From contig CM062219.1 of assembly GCA_031216445.1 (NCBI GenBank), positions 18,783,001 through 18,847,000 of the forward strand: a stretch of DNA of 64,000 nt, given 5' to 3'. A program made the translations under genes and the position numbers. Shown piece by piece: positions 10,448 to 22,488 of the stretch (position 1 is its first letter; each line of letters opens with the position of its first letter). Origin of the DNA: Lateolabrax maculatus (Eukaryota > Chordata > Actinopteri > Acropomatiformes > Lateolabracidae). Below the pieces are notes generated by a model, which saw nothing but the letters and a program-made list of their open reading frames with translations, had not been told where the DNA came from and made no database searches.

Positions 10448-13400
10448 CCATCCAGTCCCAAACTTTAAAATATAACACATTTTTATTTTGGGGCTCTTGA
10501 GGAATAAACTTTGGAAATATATAATGATAAAAGGTGATACAAACTGAAAAATGTATTAGTTGCAATTGGAAACCTGAACCATAGCCTTTATAAAGGGGAA
10601 TAAAAATTAACTCCAGTCTGATACCTTGATAACCACACACACACACACATACACTCACAGTATCCTTGCCCACACACAGACACCGGCCTACTAACAGAAC
10701 GGAAACTGTTGAATTGTCATTTACATGGAAGAACAGGTTACAGGTTTCACTTTCTGCCTCACTGAAGCTTCACTGCTTCTGGTTTCTTCTCATTTTGACT
10801 TGTTTGAACTTTAGGATTACACGCTCTTGTAAGGTTGGAAAACACTTGAAACATTTAATGGCCTGTTTGATTAACTCCAAAATGCGCTTTGATAAAGGTG
10901 AAAAAGGAGATAAAATATAGAGATGGGGATTTTAGAGATATAGTGAGAACAGCTATATGAATTTTGGGGGCTGTTTTATCATATATTTTAGCGAACAAAC
11001 CCCTGTCACCTTACTCCTGTCCAATTATCCAAATTTAACCACATATCTGTGGTGATGTGGTGGCAACTAAAAAGTCAGAACTGAAAAAAACCTTTGGGGA
11101 ATTTTTTTTACATGAACTAAATCCTTAGTGGTTTTGATGAGATTTGTTCACTTCATTTTTGAAGTAAACCTGTACTAAACACATATACACCAACACACAC
11201 GTACAGCCCTGCAGTGCAGACCTGGTTGGTGCACCATAAAGATCTAGAAATTAACCTAGAAAAGCCTAGTGAACATTTTGCCTGTGTTTTTTTACTTGCC
11301 ACGTTTATAATGTGGCAGTTGTTTGTGACTAATGTAGCAGAAGTTCTGGTATGCAATTTAACTTGTGTAGCTGCCCTCCTCTGTAATGGTGATTTATTCA
11401 ACTGCATAAACTGCTTTGTGATGCTCGCAGTCACACGCATACGGAGAAAGTAAAACTGTTGCGAGACCTGTAGATAGGTATTAATTAAAAAATAGGAGCG
11501 TATCTATTCTATCAGACAAGATGGTTGACAGATGATAGAAAACACAGCTGAAATGCTTCCTGTGTAAACATGCTGTTAGGGATGTCCAATCAGTTTTTTT
11601 GGGCCCAATCTGAGTCCTTAAATATTGGGTATCGGCTGATTCTGAGTCTGATCTGATACTTGTATTTAATTAAATCTTGTTTAAATGTGTGCTGGACACA
11701 CAGCGTACTAAATTTGGCACCGCTTATCTTTCACAGACTATCTATCAACTTAATATTGTTTAACCAGGACCTCCACATTATTGATATGATATGAATAAAA
11801 GCTAACTGGGAGATTGCAACTCCTGAAATTGACGTGACGAAATTTACTAGAGAGAATACGTCTCACAGAGTTGTGGGATCCAGAAAAACACTAGAGTCAT
11901 TTATAGTGTTAGAGCTTTGTGACCATATATCAGAGTTCCTCATTCCCGTTTTAAACAGTATTTAGTTAAATGCATCCTGTGTAGTACTTAGTATTGGATG
12001 AGTTCAATATTATATAGTATTGCTACTCATGCTAAAAGTGTTATCCCATAGCCATAGGAAAATAGATCCATTTTCCACTTTGATATCGGCAATGTGATGT
12101 GTTTCTGTTAATTTGTCAACCCCTGAAGCTGTAGTTGTTGTAGTTATAGTCAAAAATCAAGTTTCAACAATATGTTACTAACCCACTGGCAAACTATAAA
12201 CGTTACGCTACTGTTGTAACATGATCATGGTGAATTCTGATTCCAAGCTAATTCTGAATGAGGCAGCTGCTGAAGGAAGTGGAGCTGGAGGGGCAGGTGA
12301 TGCAGGCCTCCAAAAAGTAGGACAACTAAAAAAATGAAATGCAAGGTAAAGCCAATCATATGGCTTGGCATTGTGTCTGTGGATATTATGTTGTACAATT
12401 AAAACAGGCTTACATTGGCTTCCCCAGCCTTCTATATGGAAACCTAATGTGCCTATTAATTAGTTATTTACACATTTGAATAACTTTACAACATTTGAGG
12501 CAAAAGCAATTCGCAATCCAGCTCCCAGCTACTCACTAAAAAGCCAAAGAGGGGTCGGCCTTCCACAAAAAGTAGGACGAAAAAGAGGAAGCCAGGGATG
12601 CTGCTATAGATGAGCGAAATGAAAGATCCCTTGGGTTTTTGGCTGAACCTCTTTAAAAAATATAAAAAACTGTTCTGTTTATTTAAAGAAGTCAAATAAT
12701 ACAAACTTCTTCAGTTGCTGGATGAATGGAATAGTATTGAGCAACACATTGTTTCAATTCATAAACAAAAACCTAGCCCACCAGTCAGAGCTGTCCCTGA
12801 CCTGTCAGGAGCCTTTGTATTTTCAGAACAGTCACCTCAAACACATGGCAGTTCTGCTGTACATGCAACATAATGTATATTCTTTACTGTGGTGTGACAT
12901 TTTCACAACAACAGGGCGTAAATGGTGTGTAAAGGTAGAAGTACCCAAATGCAAAGTCACTGACCTACTTCTGTGAAATATACAAGTTAAATATAGTGAC
13001 CACATAGATGACAGAAGTACTGGAACGTACATACATCCATTTACATTCAGACACTATACATACATGTATTATTTAGACAACAGTTTGACCACAGCATACA
13101 CAACTAGTGTGCTGTTTTTTTCCTCTTGTTTTCATTTTTAAACCTAATGATGCATTATTTGTAAGGCAAAACACAACGGCCATATTCTACACAGTAACAT
13201 ATTAGATATGCAGGAACAATTTCAGTTATGCTTTGATGGTGTTTTCAATTTAAGCAAATAATCGGCCAGTAGAGGGCAGAGCTGCTTCACTGATTTTTAC
13301 ATGCCTTGTTATCCCATTTCTCTCCTGTAATCTGCATGTGTTAGTTCCATATGAGCACTGTTTACATGTCTTGAGTTACTTACCTGTTCATACTTGTGTA

Positions 13401-14099
13401 TTGTGACTTTATACAGAACCACTGATTTATCAGATAGGTGTTCAGAACATGGCTGTGGTGGTGGTGAAAAATCACTAAACATCTGTGTGGTTCTTATAGA
13501 TCACTTGCATCGACTTATATAGGATCCAGCACAGAAACAGCAGGGAAGCTACATCTTCCTCACAGTGATCTATGTTCAAAACCCACATCAGCGTCCTCTT
13601 GCCATTCGTGAACACAATGCCAGGAGCCTCCGCAGTCCTATCCTCCTCCTGGGAATGTTTGTTTGGTTTTGCTGCAAGGTGAAACACACAGCAGCAGCTG
13701 AGATCCATATCTCCCATTATGCTTTACAACTGTCATGCTCCCCAGATGCCCTTCTATAGGGCAATAACTAAAGATAGGCTCATCAGGACATCATACTACT
13801 GCGCTGGGCAGATGGGTTATTTGCCATTCATTGGGTATGTGATAGTAATAAACCTAGGGGCCTAGCATGGAAGCACAGTCAGCCCCTACAGTCACCACTT
13901 CAAAGGAAAGCCCCACAAATTCTCATGAAGTTTGAGGCTGCAGGTTTCCTGTCAGTGCCATCAAGGAAGCTCCTTGTGAAGACTTGCATAGGAGATTTGG
14001 TGTAGAGGTGTGGTTTTGTAAGTATTGCACATTACCACCCTTTGTTTGTTAAAACTTTGGCATGAATAGTTTACTTTAAAAATGTTGAAGTGAATACTA

Positions 14100-14400
14100 A
14101 ACTCTGCGACCTCAGACGGAATCTCGGGAAAGGACAGAGGCGTTGTAGGACGTGAAAAGTGACTAATGCCTGCGGTGAAGCCGAGGCTCCACTAAGGATG
14201 GACATGCCAGCAGCACAAATCAGAGGGTGATCAAGAGGTTGTTGCCCTCAGCTGAGAACCTTACAGCCATCAAGTCAGGCTTGGAGAAAACATACACCTG
14301 TCGCAGAGCCTGGATTATCAAGGACTCCCCCATTGTTGCTGAAATATTCAATGAGTAGCCACTGTTTTTGGACATGCCAAGTCTAGCATGGAGAAACAGT
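14100..14400 (+). pseudogene. Degraded transposon-like or retrogene coding remnant
   Basis: Interrupted reading frames contain NPMPAV-like and then LLPSAENLTAIKSGLEKTY, CRRAWIIKDSPIVAEIF and PLFLDMPSL, with stops between them. This pattern recalls a multicopy fish protein annotated as SAMD3-like, which I know only from memory. The frame is broken by stops and at least one shift, so it is not functional. Confidence 0.35.
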
Positions 14401-14578
14401 AGTCAAACAGCAAACAGTACTTCCACATCCAGCATACACAGAGCAACATTATCATTCATTTGGAGTCATGTTTCAGAGTTGGGTCAATATTCACCCTGGT
14501 TTTATTACCGTGAGTGTTACTTTTCACATGGTACACGGTCATTTAATCTTAATGACTATATAATGCGAAAGGAATCAA

Positions 14579-15067
14579 ATGGCGATTAGTATAGTCCATA
14601 GTGACAAACCCACTTGTCTTTCAGCAACCCTGTTTCCAGCAGCAGGAAGCTTTTTTCAGCAAACAAGCTTCGATAAACCCCTAGAACATTACAGGCCCGG
14701 CAGCAGACAGGCTTACAGGTCTGTCTGTAAGATGGACCTCTTTTTTACGAAGATGGGAGGCCAACATCGTTCCAAAGCTCAAATCAGTGGCATATCATTT
14801 TCAAGTTTTTGTCCAGCTTTATACGATAAGGATGGAAAAGGTGACCTTAGTCTCTACATTTCTGATTTCAACCATCCACTAGAGAGGGCATTCAACAATT
14901 CTCAATATGACATTAAAAGCAGAGACAATAAAAGTTATTTAAGTGACAGAAAAATTCAATTGATTTTACTAAGAGAAATATACAGCATCATCTACATCAA
15001 GTGGGCTTGCTGTATTCCTAAAAGAGCTGATAATAGAGCACCATACTCTTTACTAACTGCTGTATGA
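14579..15067 (+). other. Unrecognised 162-codon ORF
   Basis: An uninterrupted frame of 162 codons starts at ATG 14579. It follows directly after the degraded element at 14100-14400. I recognise no domain, signal peptide or repeat in it. In 64 kb of AT-rich DNA about one ORF of this length is expected by chance, so it may be meaningless, or it could be the preserved end of a mobile element. Confidence 0.15.
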
Positions 15068-18000
15068 CACAAATTTCATCCCGAAATGTAATTTTATGAT
15101 ACATTATCAGAGGATGAAGGCTTTGTTTGGACCTCTGTCTAAACTTTGGTGCATGCAACTTAAAGGCAAGAACAATCCATTTAAAAGACTGCACATGCAG
15201 TTTCTTAGTATCCGCCTATGTTGTTAGTGTCATTGGAAAAATGTCTTGTTTTACAACTTGAGGTCAACCCTTGAAACTGACCTTTCTTTGACTAGTACCA
15301 TCTTTGTGTCTCACAGTGCTGATGTGGAAGGCCAAACTTGTAGAACTGGTTCTGTACTGCCACGGAGAACAGAGTAATCTCGCTCTCTCTCTCCATGTTT
15401 CTGACTGTTTTCTAAACTGTATTACTGATTTACAGTATCACCTCCAAAACACTTCTATTTTGTCTTTCTTTACATGTGTGCTGTGCTTTTCAACCACACA
15501 CCACAATCGGTTCACATAGCCTGTTGTACATTTCTCAAAGCACACATCCGCATTTTTGAGGCACAACATCCACCACAAACATAAGCCCATGACATGGAAA
15601 ACTGAGTAATCGTGTAAATACCAAGATGAGTCTGTGAGACTGTGACTCCGTGTCTTGGATGAAAAACTAGATTATACTAGATTATACTTATTATCCACTT
15701 GACGCAACTAAAGCATGATTAACGTTTTTATGGTTATATTTAGAAACATCAAAGCACTTGTATACGGTAGAAATGTTGGTGTTGGTTAAGTCAGTCACCT
15801 TAAGCACAAGACAGGACATGTTTAATTTTTTAATACTTAGCTAAAATTATGACTTTCCTTAACACTAACCAAAGTGTTTTGGTGGCTGATCATTCACTCC
15901 GGCCCCCTCACTTCTGTGATATAAATACGTAACACTTCCTGAACTGGTAAAACATTGCCTGTGAGAATAAATTAAGTTTCCTCCAGTTTCCCACAGCATG
16001 CTCTCCATGTGATTTAGCCGTGTTGTTTAGCACGACATCTTGATGACTTTCCAATAATGTCTGAATCAACAAGTGGAATCTTGATACAGTTGCAACTCTG
16101 TCTGCTAGTACAATGACTGGACTGAACTAGTTAACGATGAGTCATGATTTTTCAATCACCAAAGTTGTGTCATTGCAACACTTTTTCACGATATCATGCA
16201 TTGATGTGTGTATCATTGTGTTATGGCTTGTTTTCTGACCACCAGTCCTAAACCAAGACAAAGAAAATCAGCAAATAAATTGTAAAGCAATTGAAAGCTG
16301 CAATTAGGGAATGCTTGGCAAATCTTAAATTCCGATATAGGTCATTTGATATCCAGATAGCGATACATATTACGATATTGCACATTTTCTGTAAATTCAA
16401 CAAATCGTTTATAAAATTACCACATAGAAAGGCCTATTTTGAATTACTCTTCAAATAAAAGGTACTTACTCATATTTGACTATTTTTCTCCTTTTATTTA
16501 GACCCTTTGTCAACATTTTTAATTAGGATGTAAAGAAATATAAAAAATGAATGTATAAAAAAGGTAAATAGTAAAAAGCAGGGCTGCAAGCTCTCACGTA
16601 TGACGCAATTGACACGTTTTCACACTGACACCCTGAAAAACAAATTTATAACTGATAATGTTGCTGTGATGCAGCAAGTCAGACAGTCCGTCCATGAGTG
16701 ACCACTGGTGTACTGGCCATCTGGCACAACGGGGCTGCAGCATTAGTGGTCCGGTGGATTGTCAAAAAAATCCAATTCAATCCAATCCAATCTGTCTCTT
16801 TACCGGCCCTCTCTGTGTGCCTGTCATTCGGATGTGCATGGGAGCATGCTGCACTTTCCGGGACTGAGCTCACTAGCCAGTGGCTGGTCGGAGTCCTTCT
16901 CCTGTTCAGAATTACCCTGTTCTGTGTCACGTTTACTGTCCTCCATGTTTTTGTTGCCTTCATGCAAATTTTGATGAAATTTTCACCTGCATCCGTGCTT
17001 TACAGGAGAACAGAAAATATTCCCGTAAAGGGTGTGCTTAGCTACACAACGAAATAAACGATGGAGCATAATATGAAACAACACACGTTTTTCTATCATC
17101 ACACAAAATATATTGTCATATTGCACAGCCTTGTTGCTAAAGTAAAAAAAAAATTATAACGTTATTTATTGAATAATTGTTTCAGCTCTAGTAATGAGTG
17201 TGTATGGGAAAAAGTATTTTTAGGGTCAGTGAGCATCTCAACCTACAATTCCAACTGTGGCCTCAACATCAAAAGTCGCCTAACACCTGAGTACCACCAA
17301 CCAACCAGCACAAGTCACGAGTGCAGCAACAAGGACGAGAACCCTCACTGGCTTTCCACCAGCTAAAATGGCCATTCATGTTTGTGGGAATGCATGCTCA
17401 AGCCAGAGAACAAACATTGGTCCTCTGTCGAAGTGGGGCCACGTCCACCATTTTGAACAAACAGCACAGGGGGTCAGAGCCAGACAAACAATGCAGGAGA
17501 GAAAAAAATAGAAACAACACACACAACCAAAGAAATTCAAGCACCGCTGACATCACTGGTTGAGGAAAAATTGCAAGAAAGTCCTTACTTTGCACTATGA
17601 GGTGTGTGAAAAGTGTTTTTAGAAAACAGTAATTATTAAATGTGCTAATCAATCACAGTTCATGTGGATAGTGGGTTTGGTGGAATGGTTTAATTTTAAA
17701 AACAGACCACATCTGTGGTTATTGTTAATGTTTATGCTGGTGGCCATGTTTCTTCTGCCCATTTTACAAGTGGTTATGGGTGAGGTCTTACTTTTTAGAG
17801 AATTGTTTGTTGTGTTGATGCATGTCTTTAAACTTCTAATTACAAACCTTTTCATGATTCCTCTTGTTTATGATTCATCCTGAGGTATTTGTGTGATTTC
17901 CTTGAGGAGAAAAGTGTGGACGAGAGGAGGGGGGTGGAGTTTCAGAGTGATGAGGTAACACTGTGGTGTGACATACACACACAGGTCTGATCAAAGTGTT

Positions 18001-18511
18001 CCTCCACTCTGAATCTACTGTGACATTCCACTGACTGCTCAACACTTCCGACATCAGTCTATATGTTGGATCATTTTCCATCACCTCATGGAGACTTCCG
18101 TGTCTATTTGACATTTTTCAGTCACCCCCATCACCATTTCAGTTCAGTCTTTTACACTTAACACCATCAAGAAGTGCCAACGTTTTAAAATTCTTTCTTT
18201 CTACAATATTTTCACATGGCTACTATGGTATGTTAATGTTGGAAATATTGGGATTATGATTAAAAAAAATATAAAATATTAGCTTTTTATTATTATTATT
18301 TTAAATAAGATGTGCTATATGTCTGTCTGCTATCCTAACCTCCACAGCCTTATTTTCTGTCTCGCTACATAAAGGGCACACTAACTCCTGCTTTGGCACC
18401 GAACATTGGCTCTGGATGTAAATCCTGAGGTACCTGCATGGACATACTGTAGCTTCAATGAAGAATTTTATTATTATTACACAGTCTACATAGAAGATTC
18501 TTAGAGCCAGT

Positions 18512-18655
18512 GCTCATGTCATCTCTTACATATATGCAGATGACACACTTGTGATCGCATTAACATATATCACATACTACAGCGCATTGAATCAACACCT
18601 CTCTGACATTATGAGGTACACAAAGGTAGTATCTGATGCAGGAATATGTCAACCC
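18512..18655 (+). mobile_element. LINE reverse-transcriptase scrap (YADD motif)
   Basis: One frame reads HVISYIYADDTLVIALTY and stays open past 18640. Y-A-D-D (18533-18544) is the catalytic motif of non-LTR reverse transcriptases, and the hydrophobic residues around it fit the family. The fragment is short and unflanked by other recognisable LINE sequence, so it is a truncated relic. Confidence 0.45.
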
Positions 18656-18976
18656 CCAGGAGTCCCAGTTTTAAAAAGTGAGTTAATAAATGTGTAAGAT
18701 TACACTCCAACATTTGCTTATACTGAAAAAAAATAGTGTGTTGCAGAGTAAGAAAATAGCTGTACATTTGCCCAAAAAAATACATAACTCATCAAACTAA
18801 ATGAATAACTTTGCCACTGATTCAGCATGTGGGTGATCCCGTAAGTGCGTGGTAAACTTCCTCTCCTGCCCCTCCCCGCCACATCAGCCACAGGCAATCC
18901 AGTCTTGCCCAATCCTCCCCCCTGGTCCCCTGCCCGCCTCAGCCCTACCCAGCCCAGCCTCTCTGTCCAGGCAGCA

Positions 18977-18982
18977 TATATG
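18977..18982 (+). promoter_or_regulatory. Putative TATA box of scpp1
   Basis: CATATATGA lies just after a C-rich, pyrimidine-rich block (18860-18970) that stands out from the AT-rich surroundings. A start about 30 bp downstream would place the non-coding exon at roughly 19008-19104. Confidence 0.45.
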
Positions 18983-19007
18983 AGCAGCAGCGAGTCTTGC
19001 ATGGAGG

Positions 19008-19104
19008 TCAGTGATCACAGTTGCACAGAATCCCATTGATTTTATATGGGCTTTAAGAGAAGTTAGAAAGAATTAAAAAACACATCTGGTGCTACAGAAA
19101 ACTG
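19008..19104 (+). other. Putative non-coding exon 1 of scpp1
   Basis: The exon is bounded by the inferred transcription start and the strong donor ACTG|GTAAGT at 19105. A non-coding first exon before the signal-peptide exon is the standard SCPP gene layout. The start is inferred from the TATA position. An ATG at 19001 with a short ORF would be a 12-codon upstream ORF if transcription begins a little earlier. Confidence 0.45.
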
Positions 19105-19392
19105 GTAAGTTTTTTTATTTATATTATTTTTATTTAATTGTGATATATATATATGTATATATATATAATTTATATCTTATAATGCTTTATGGGTTTATGA
19201 GCAAGAAAGCAAGTATTTATCCATAGATAAAAACCATATATGTTTATTTTTCAGATACTTAAACTGTGGGATGGATTAATCTAAATCACATTTTTATACC
19301 CAGCCTCTGACAGTGTCTTGTTTCTGGTTGTGTATAAATGACTGTGTTTTTGTTTGTGGCTTCCCTCCTTCGCAGACGAGAACCAATCAGAG

Positions 19393-21162
19393 ATGAAACT
19401 TCTGACAACCACCCTCGTCATCGTCCTTCTTACAACAGCATCCTCTAAGCCGGTAAACTGACCGCAAAGCTACATATGAATATTCCCTCATCCTCCTCCC
19501 TCACTGCTCTTTCTCTCTCATTGACTGTGCTTCACTTTTCCTTTTCATGGTGTTTTGTTGCAGTCACTCCCATAGCTGAAGTTGCCAACCCTGCACAGTC
19601 AAACTGCAGTATTTCTTTAGCATTAATACATTACAGATTCTATTTAAAATATTCTGGTTTAAATCTATTTATTGCATTGAAGAGCACATATTGAGACGAC
19701 TCCACTTATGTTGAATTTGTCTTTCTGTCAACTGCACTGCCTCTGTACCTTTGTTGTTTACATACCTGCTTTACTCATATATTACACATATTCTATTGAG
19801 TTATGTCTATTGTGACTAACTAATTTGGTGGACACTAATAACAATTAGGCCAGTAACAGTTAATCAGGCTAAACAGGAAGTTAACAGGTTGCGGGGCCAA
19901 CGTTGTTAGTTGTTGCGTACGTTTCATCTGTCGTGTGAGCACTCCCTACATTACTCCATGACGAATCACGGGGTAACGTAGAGTGCTGAGGTTACAGGAC
20001 CCACTGCTGCCAGTTTTGACATTCTGGTAATTTTCCATCACCACAACAGGGCCCATGCGAGATATGGCTAGTGGTAGTGAGACCCTCTGCTTTGTATAAC
20101 GCAGGACAAACGCAACAGTGAGTGTGTGGAAGCTGCCGATGACTCAGCAGGTTCTGATACAGCATGAACAAAAAGTAACGCCTAGTGGAAACCAGTGCAA
20201 ATGTTAGCAGCCTAAGCCAACAAGTAAAGGTCGACCGATGATTTTTTAAAGGCCGATATGATTACGAAAGTTTGGATCAGAAAAAAGCCGATCGACGATT
20301 AATTGTCCGACATCACCTCCCCTGATGCTACAAGCACTAGGCTATGTGTGTTTGTTGAAAAACCTTTCTGCATCAACACTCAAAGGCTACAGGACTACGA
20401 CGGCTTACTGTCACACTGTCATTACTTTCGATGACGTTTTTTAAACTGTCATTGCCAGCTTTTTAAAATGATATATTTGTACCTGCACATCTCACAGAAT
20501 GGTTTAAGGTATGATTAAGGTGTGGGAAACATTGTTCTTACAGTTTTTAAAAAAGGCAACAATTATCCTACTTTCTGTCTCGCTACATAGTGTAAAGGAC
20601 ACGATGGCATTCAATGTAAATTGTGCTGCAGAAGCGTCCAGTGTTATTTTGTGCCTCCTTCTATTTTATATTCCTTCCACAGATTGGTCTGCGTCGGCAT
20701 TATGATGCTGACATCACTGACAATGACAGGATGCAGGGATGGCTAGAGGGGAATGGCTGGTTGTCTTGGCGGTCTACTGAATCCTCCACCTACGGAGACT
20801 CTTCTTCAGAGTCGCATCATTCACTGGATTCATCTAGTGAGTCTTCAGAGAGTGAATCTTCAGAGAGTGAATCTTCAGAGAGTGAATCTTCGGAGGAGTC
20901 CTCTGAGGAATTTCTAATCACCGATCAGACCACACCAGCCGTGACTACCACTGCCCTGACAACCATCACTACAGGAGATGGGAGTACGCTCACCCCTGAA
21001 CCAGACACAGTGAGCACAGGTGAGACAAATGTGACTGCGACGCCCCCGGGACAAGTGCCGACCACGCCTGCTGGCGTCACATCACCCGGCAATGTGACTC
21101 ACTGTGTTACAGAGTTGATTCCAACGGCAGCTCCCATCACAGAAAACAGAGGAGACAACTAA
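19393..21162 (+). CDS. scpp1: Acidic SCPP, probable scpp1
   Basis: Two coding exons are supported. The first, 19376-19452, has its ATG at 19393 and encodes MKLLTTTLVIVLLTTASSKP, a clean signal peptide, ending at CCG|GTAAAC. The second, 20683-21162, follows the acceptor CTTCCACAG. Both junctions are phase 0 as expected for SCPP genes, giving 179 residues. The mature protein starts IGLRRHYDADITDND, continues into a Ser/Glu region with four tandem SESSE units (20836-20895) offering many S-x-E kinase sites, then a Thr/Pro-rich part with two NVT N-glycosylation sequons, and ends ENRGDN. It should be a secreted, disordered, calcium-binding matrix phosphoprotein. Its place next to spp1, in convergent orientation, and its acidic composition suggest scpp1; the family is firm but the exact orthologue is inferred. 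A donor-like ACAG|GTGAGA at 21019 is in phase 1 and probably unused. Small extra exons could be missed. Confidence 0.75.
20836..20895 (+). repeat. Four 15-bp repeats encoding SESSE
   Basis: The unit AGTGAATCTTCAGAG occurs four times without gaps, the first and last with single changes. It is in frame and encodes SESSE each time, which fits expansion by slippage of a phosphorylation-site cluster. Confidence 0.9.
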
Positions 21163-22482
21163 ACAACTGTTAACCCACTGCAAACACCAACTAACTATCA
21201 ATTCAAGGAGAAAAAAGGTTAACATATCTGTACAGATAATCAGCGAGGCCAGTTTGAACTTAGAAGGTCTACCAGACTAATTAACCAATAGTATCACTAA
21301 CCGAGTTGTAGCAAAGTGCCTTAAGATGCACTTCCTTTAATGACCTCTAGATGGTTGATCCAAAAATTATTTTTAGTTTTTCCAATGTGCATCTTTGTGG
21401 CAATTAAAAAAAAACAGAAACATTATGGCTTAAAAAAAGGTGGGTTTTTTTATTCTACAAAGGGACAAAACTAGGATTTGCCTTTCAAAAACAACTCTTA
21501 TTTTCTTATCATGTGAATAGCAGAATTAATGGGTTTCTTCCACCACAGATTGATCAACTTCCAACAAGTAGTCATATTTAAAACACTTCTAAATTGGTAC
21601 ATTCAAGGTAGTAAACTCTTCTAAATCACAGGTTCAGGATAGAGTGTAGAAGTTTTTTTTTTATTTTTTATACCCAATACGTTTGCTTATATATAGTGTA
21701 TACATTATTAAATTATGTGTTTTACCATAAATATTTTGTTTGTTTTATTTTTTCTGTTAAGACATGTAGACCTGGCAATCATACAGAGCAACTTTCATTG
21801 TGACCAGATCACTTAGATATGTTTATATATGGTAACATACAACATAATAATTGGTCAAAAATAGGTAGGTAAGATAGGTAAGTAGTTAAAAATGTTAACC
21901 TTTAAGTATTTACTGGTCAGGAAAGTACTTTTTGTGAATTTCTTCCAGTGTGCCAGAAATAGAACATTTCAGTGTTTCTACATAGATCTTCTCCTGAAAT
22001 ACTGTTTAGCTGGATTTTTTTTGTATTTCATAAGAATTTTCTTAAGTCTAGCACCTGCCTCACAAGCTTGTTAAAACAAGTAGATAGAAGTAGTAGTAGA
22101 TAGTCACTACATATATACTGTATATTGCACTGAAACTTTACACACAAAAAAGCTTCTGCATAAAGCATCCAGAGTATGTATCCCACAGCCGTATGTTTAT
22201 TGACTGTGGAGGGTGTGTCCTGTTTGTCGTGTTAGATCTCGTCTGTTGTCTGTACATGCTGAAGAAGACTGACTGAGTTATGGCCATGGTGGGTTGCTTT
22301 AATTACGGGATATGAATTCATCTTTTCCCAAATTAAATATGGCTCAGAGGGCTTAAACAATACCTTAATGTTGCGGTTGGTTTCTGTTTTAACATGTGTT
22401 GTACTTCATTTTGTTGAACTGGATCTGATGTGCATGATTGAATGTGTTGTGTATAACAGTATTGATTTGTCTTCTAAAGAAA

Positions 22483-22488
22483 AATAAA
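22483..22488 (+). terminator. Candidate polyadenylation signal of scpp1
   Basis: AATAAA is preceded by GT-rich sequence, about 1.3 kb after the stop codon at 21160-21162. The UTR would be long but AT-rich and ORF-free. Other variants occur, so cleavage here is only a candidate. Confidence 0.35.

Larger units (their letters stand above)
7358..18970. other. Gene-poor stretch between mucin exon and scpp1
   Basis: No complete gene is supported. Visible items are repeats of the 2739 family (7985-8075, 10216-10447), a repeat of the 'GGGATGTCC...TATCGGCTGAT' type near 11578-11680, a degraded transposon-like or retrogene coding remnant at 14100-14400, a LINE scrap at 18512-18655, and an unrecognised ORF at 14579-15067. 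If the mucin gene continues downstream, part of this is intron. Confidence 0.4.

Noticed and set aside
16698..17057. 119-codon hydrophobic ORF considered as the missing transmembrane exon
   Set aside because: It has no phase-1 acceptor at a suitable place, several hydrophobic stretches instead of one, and no PARM1-like tail.
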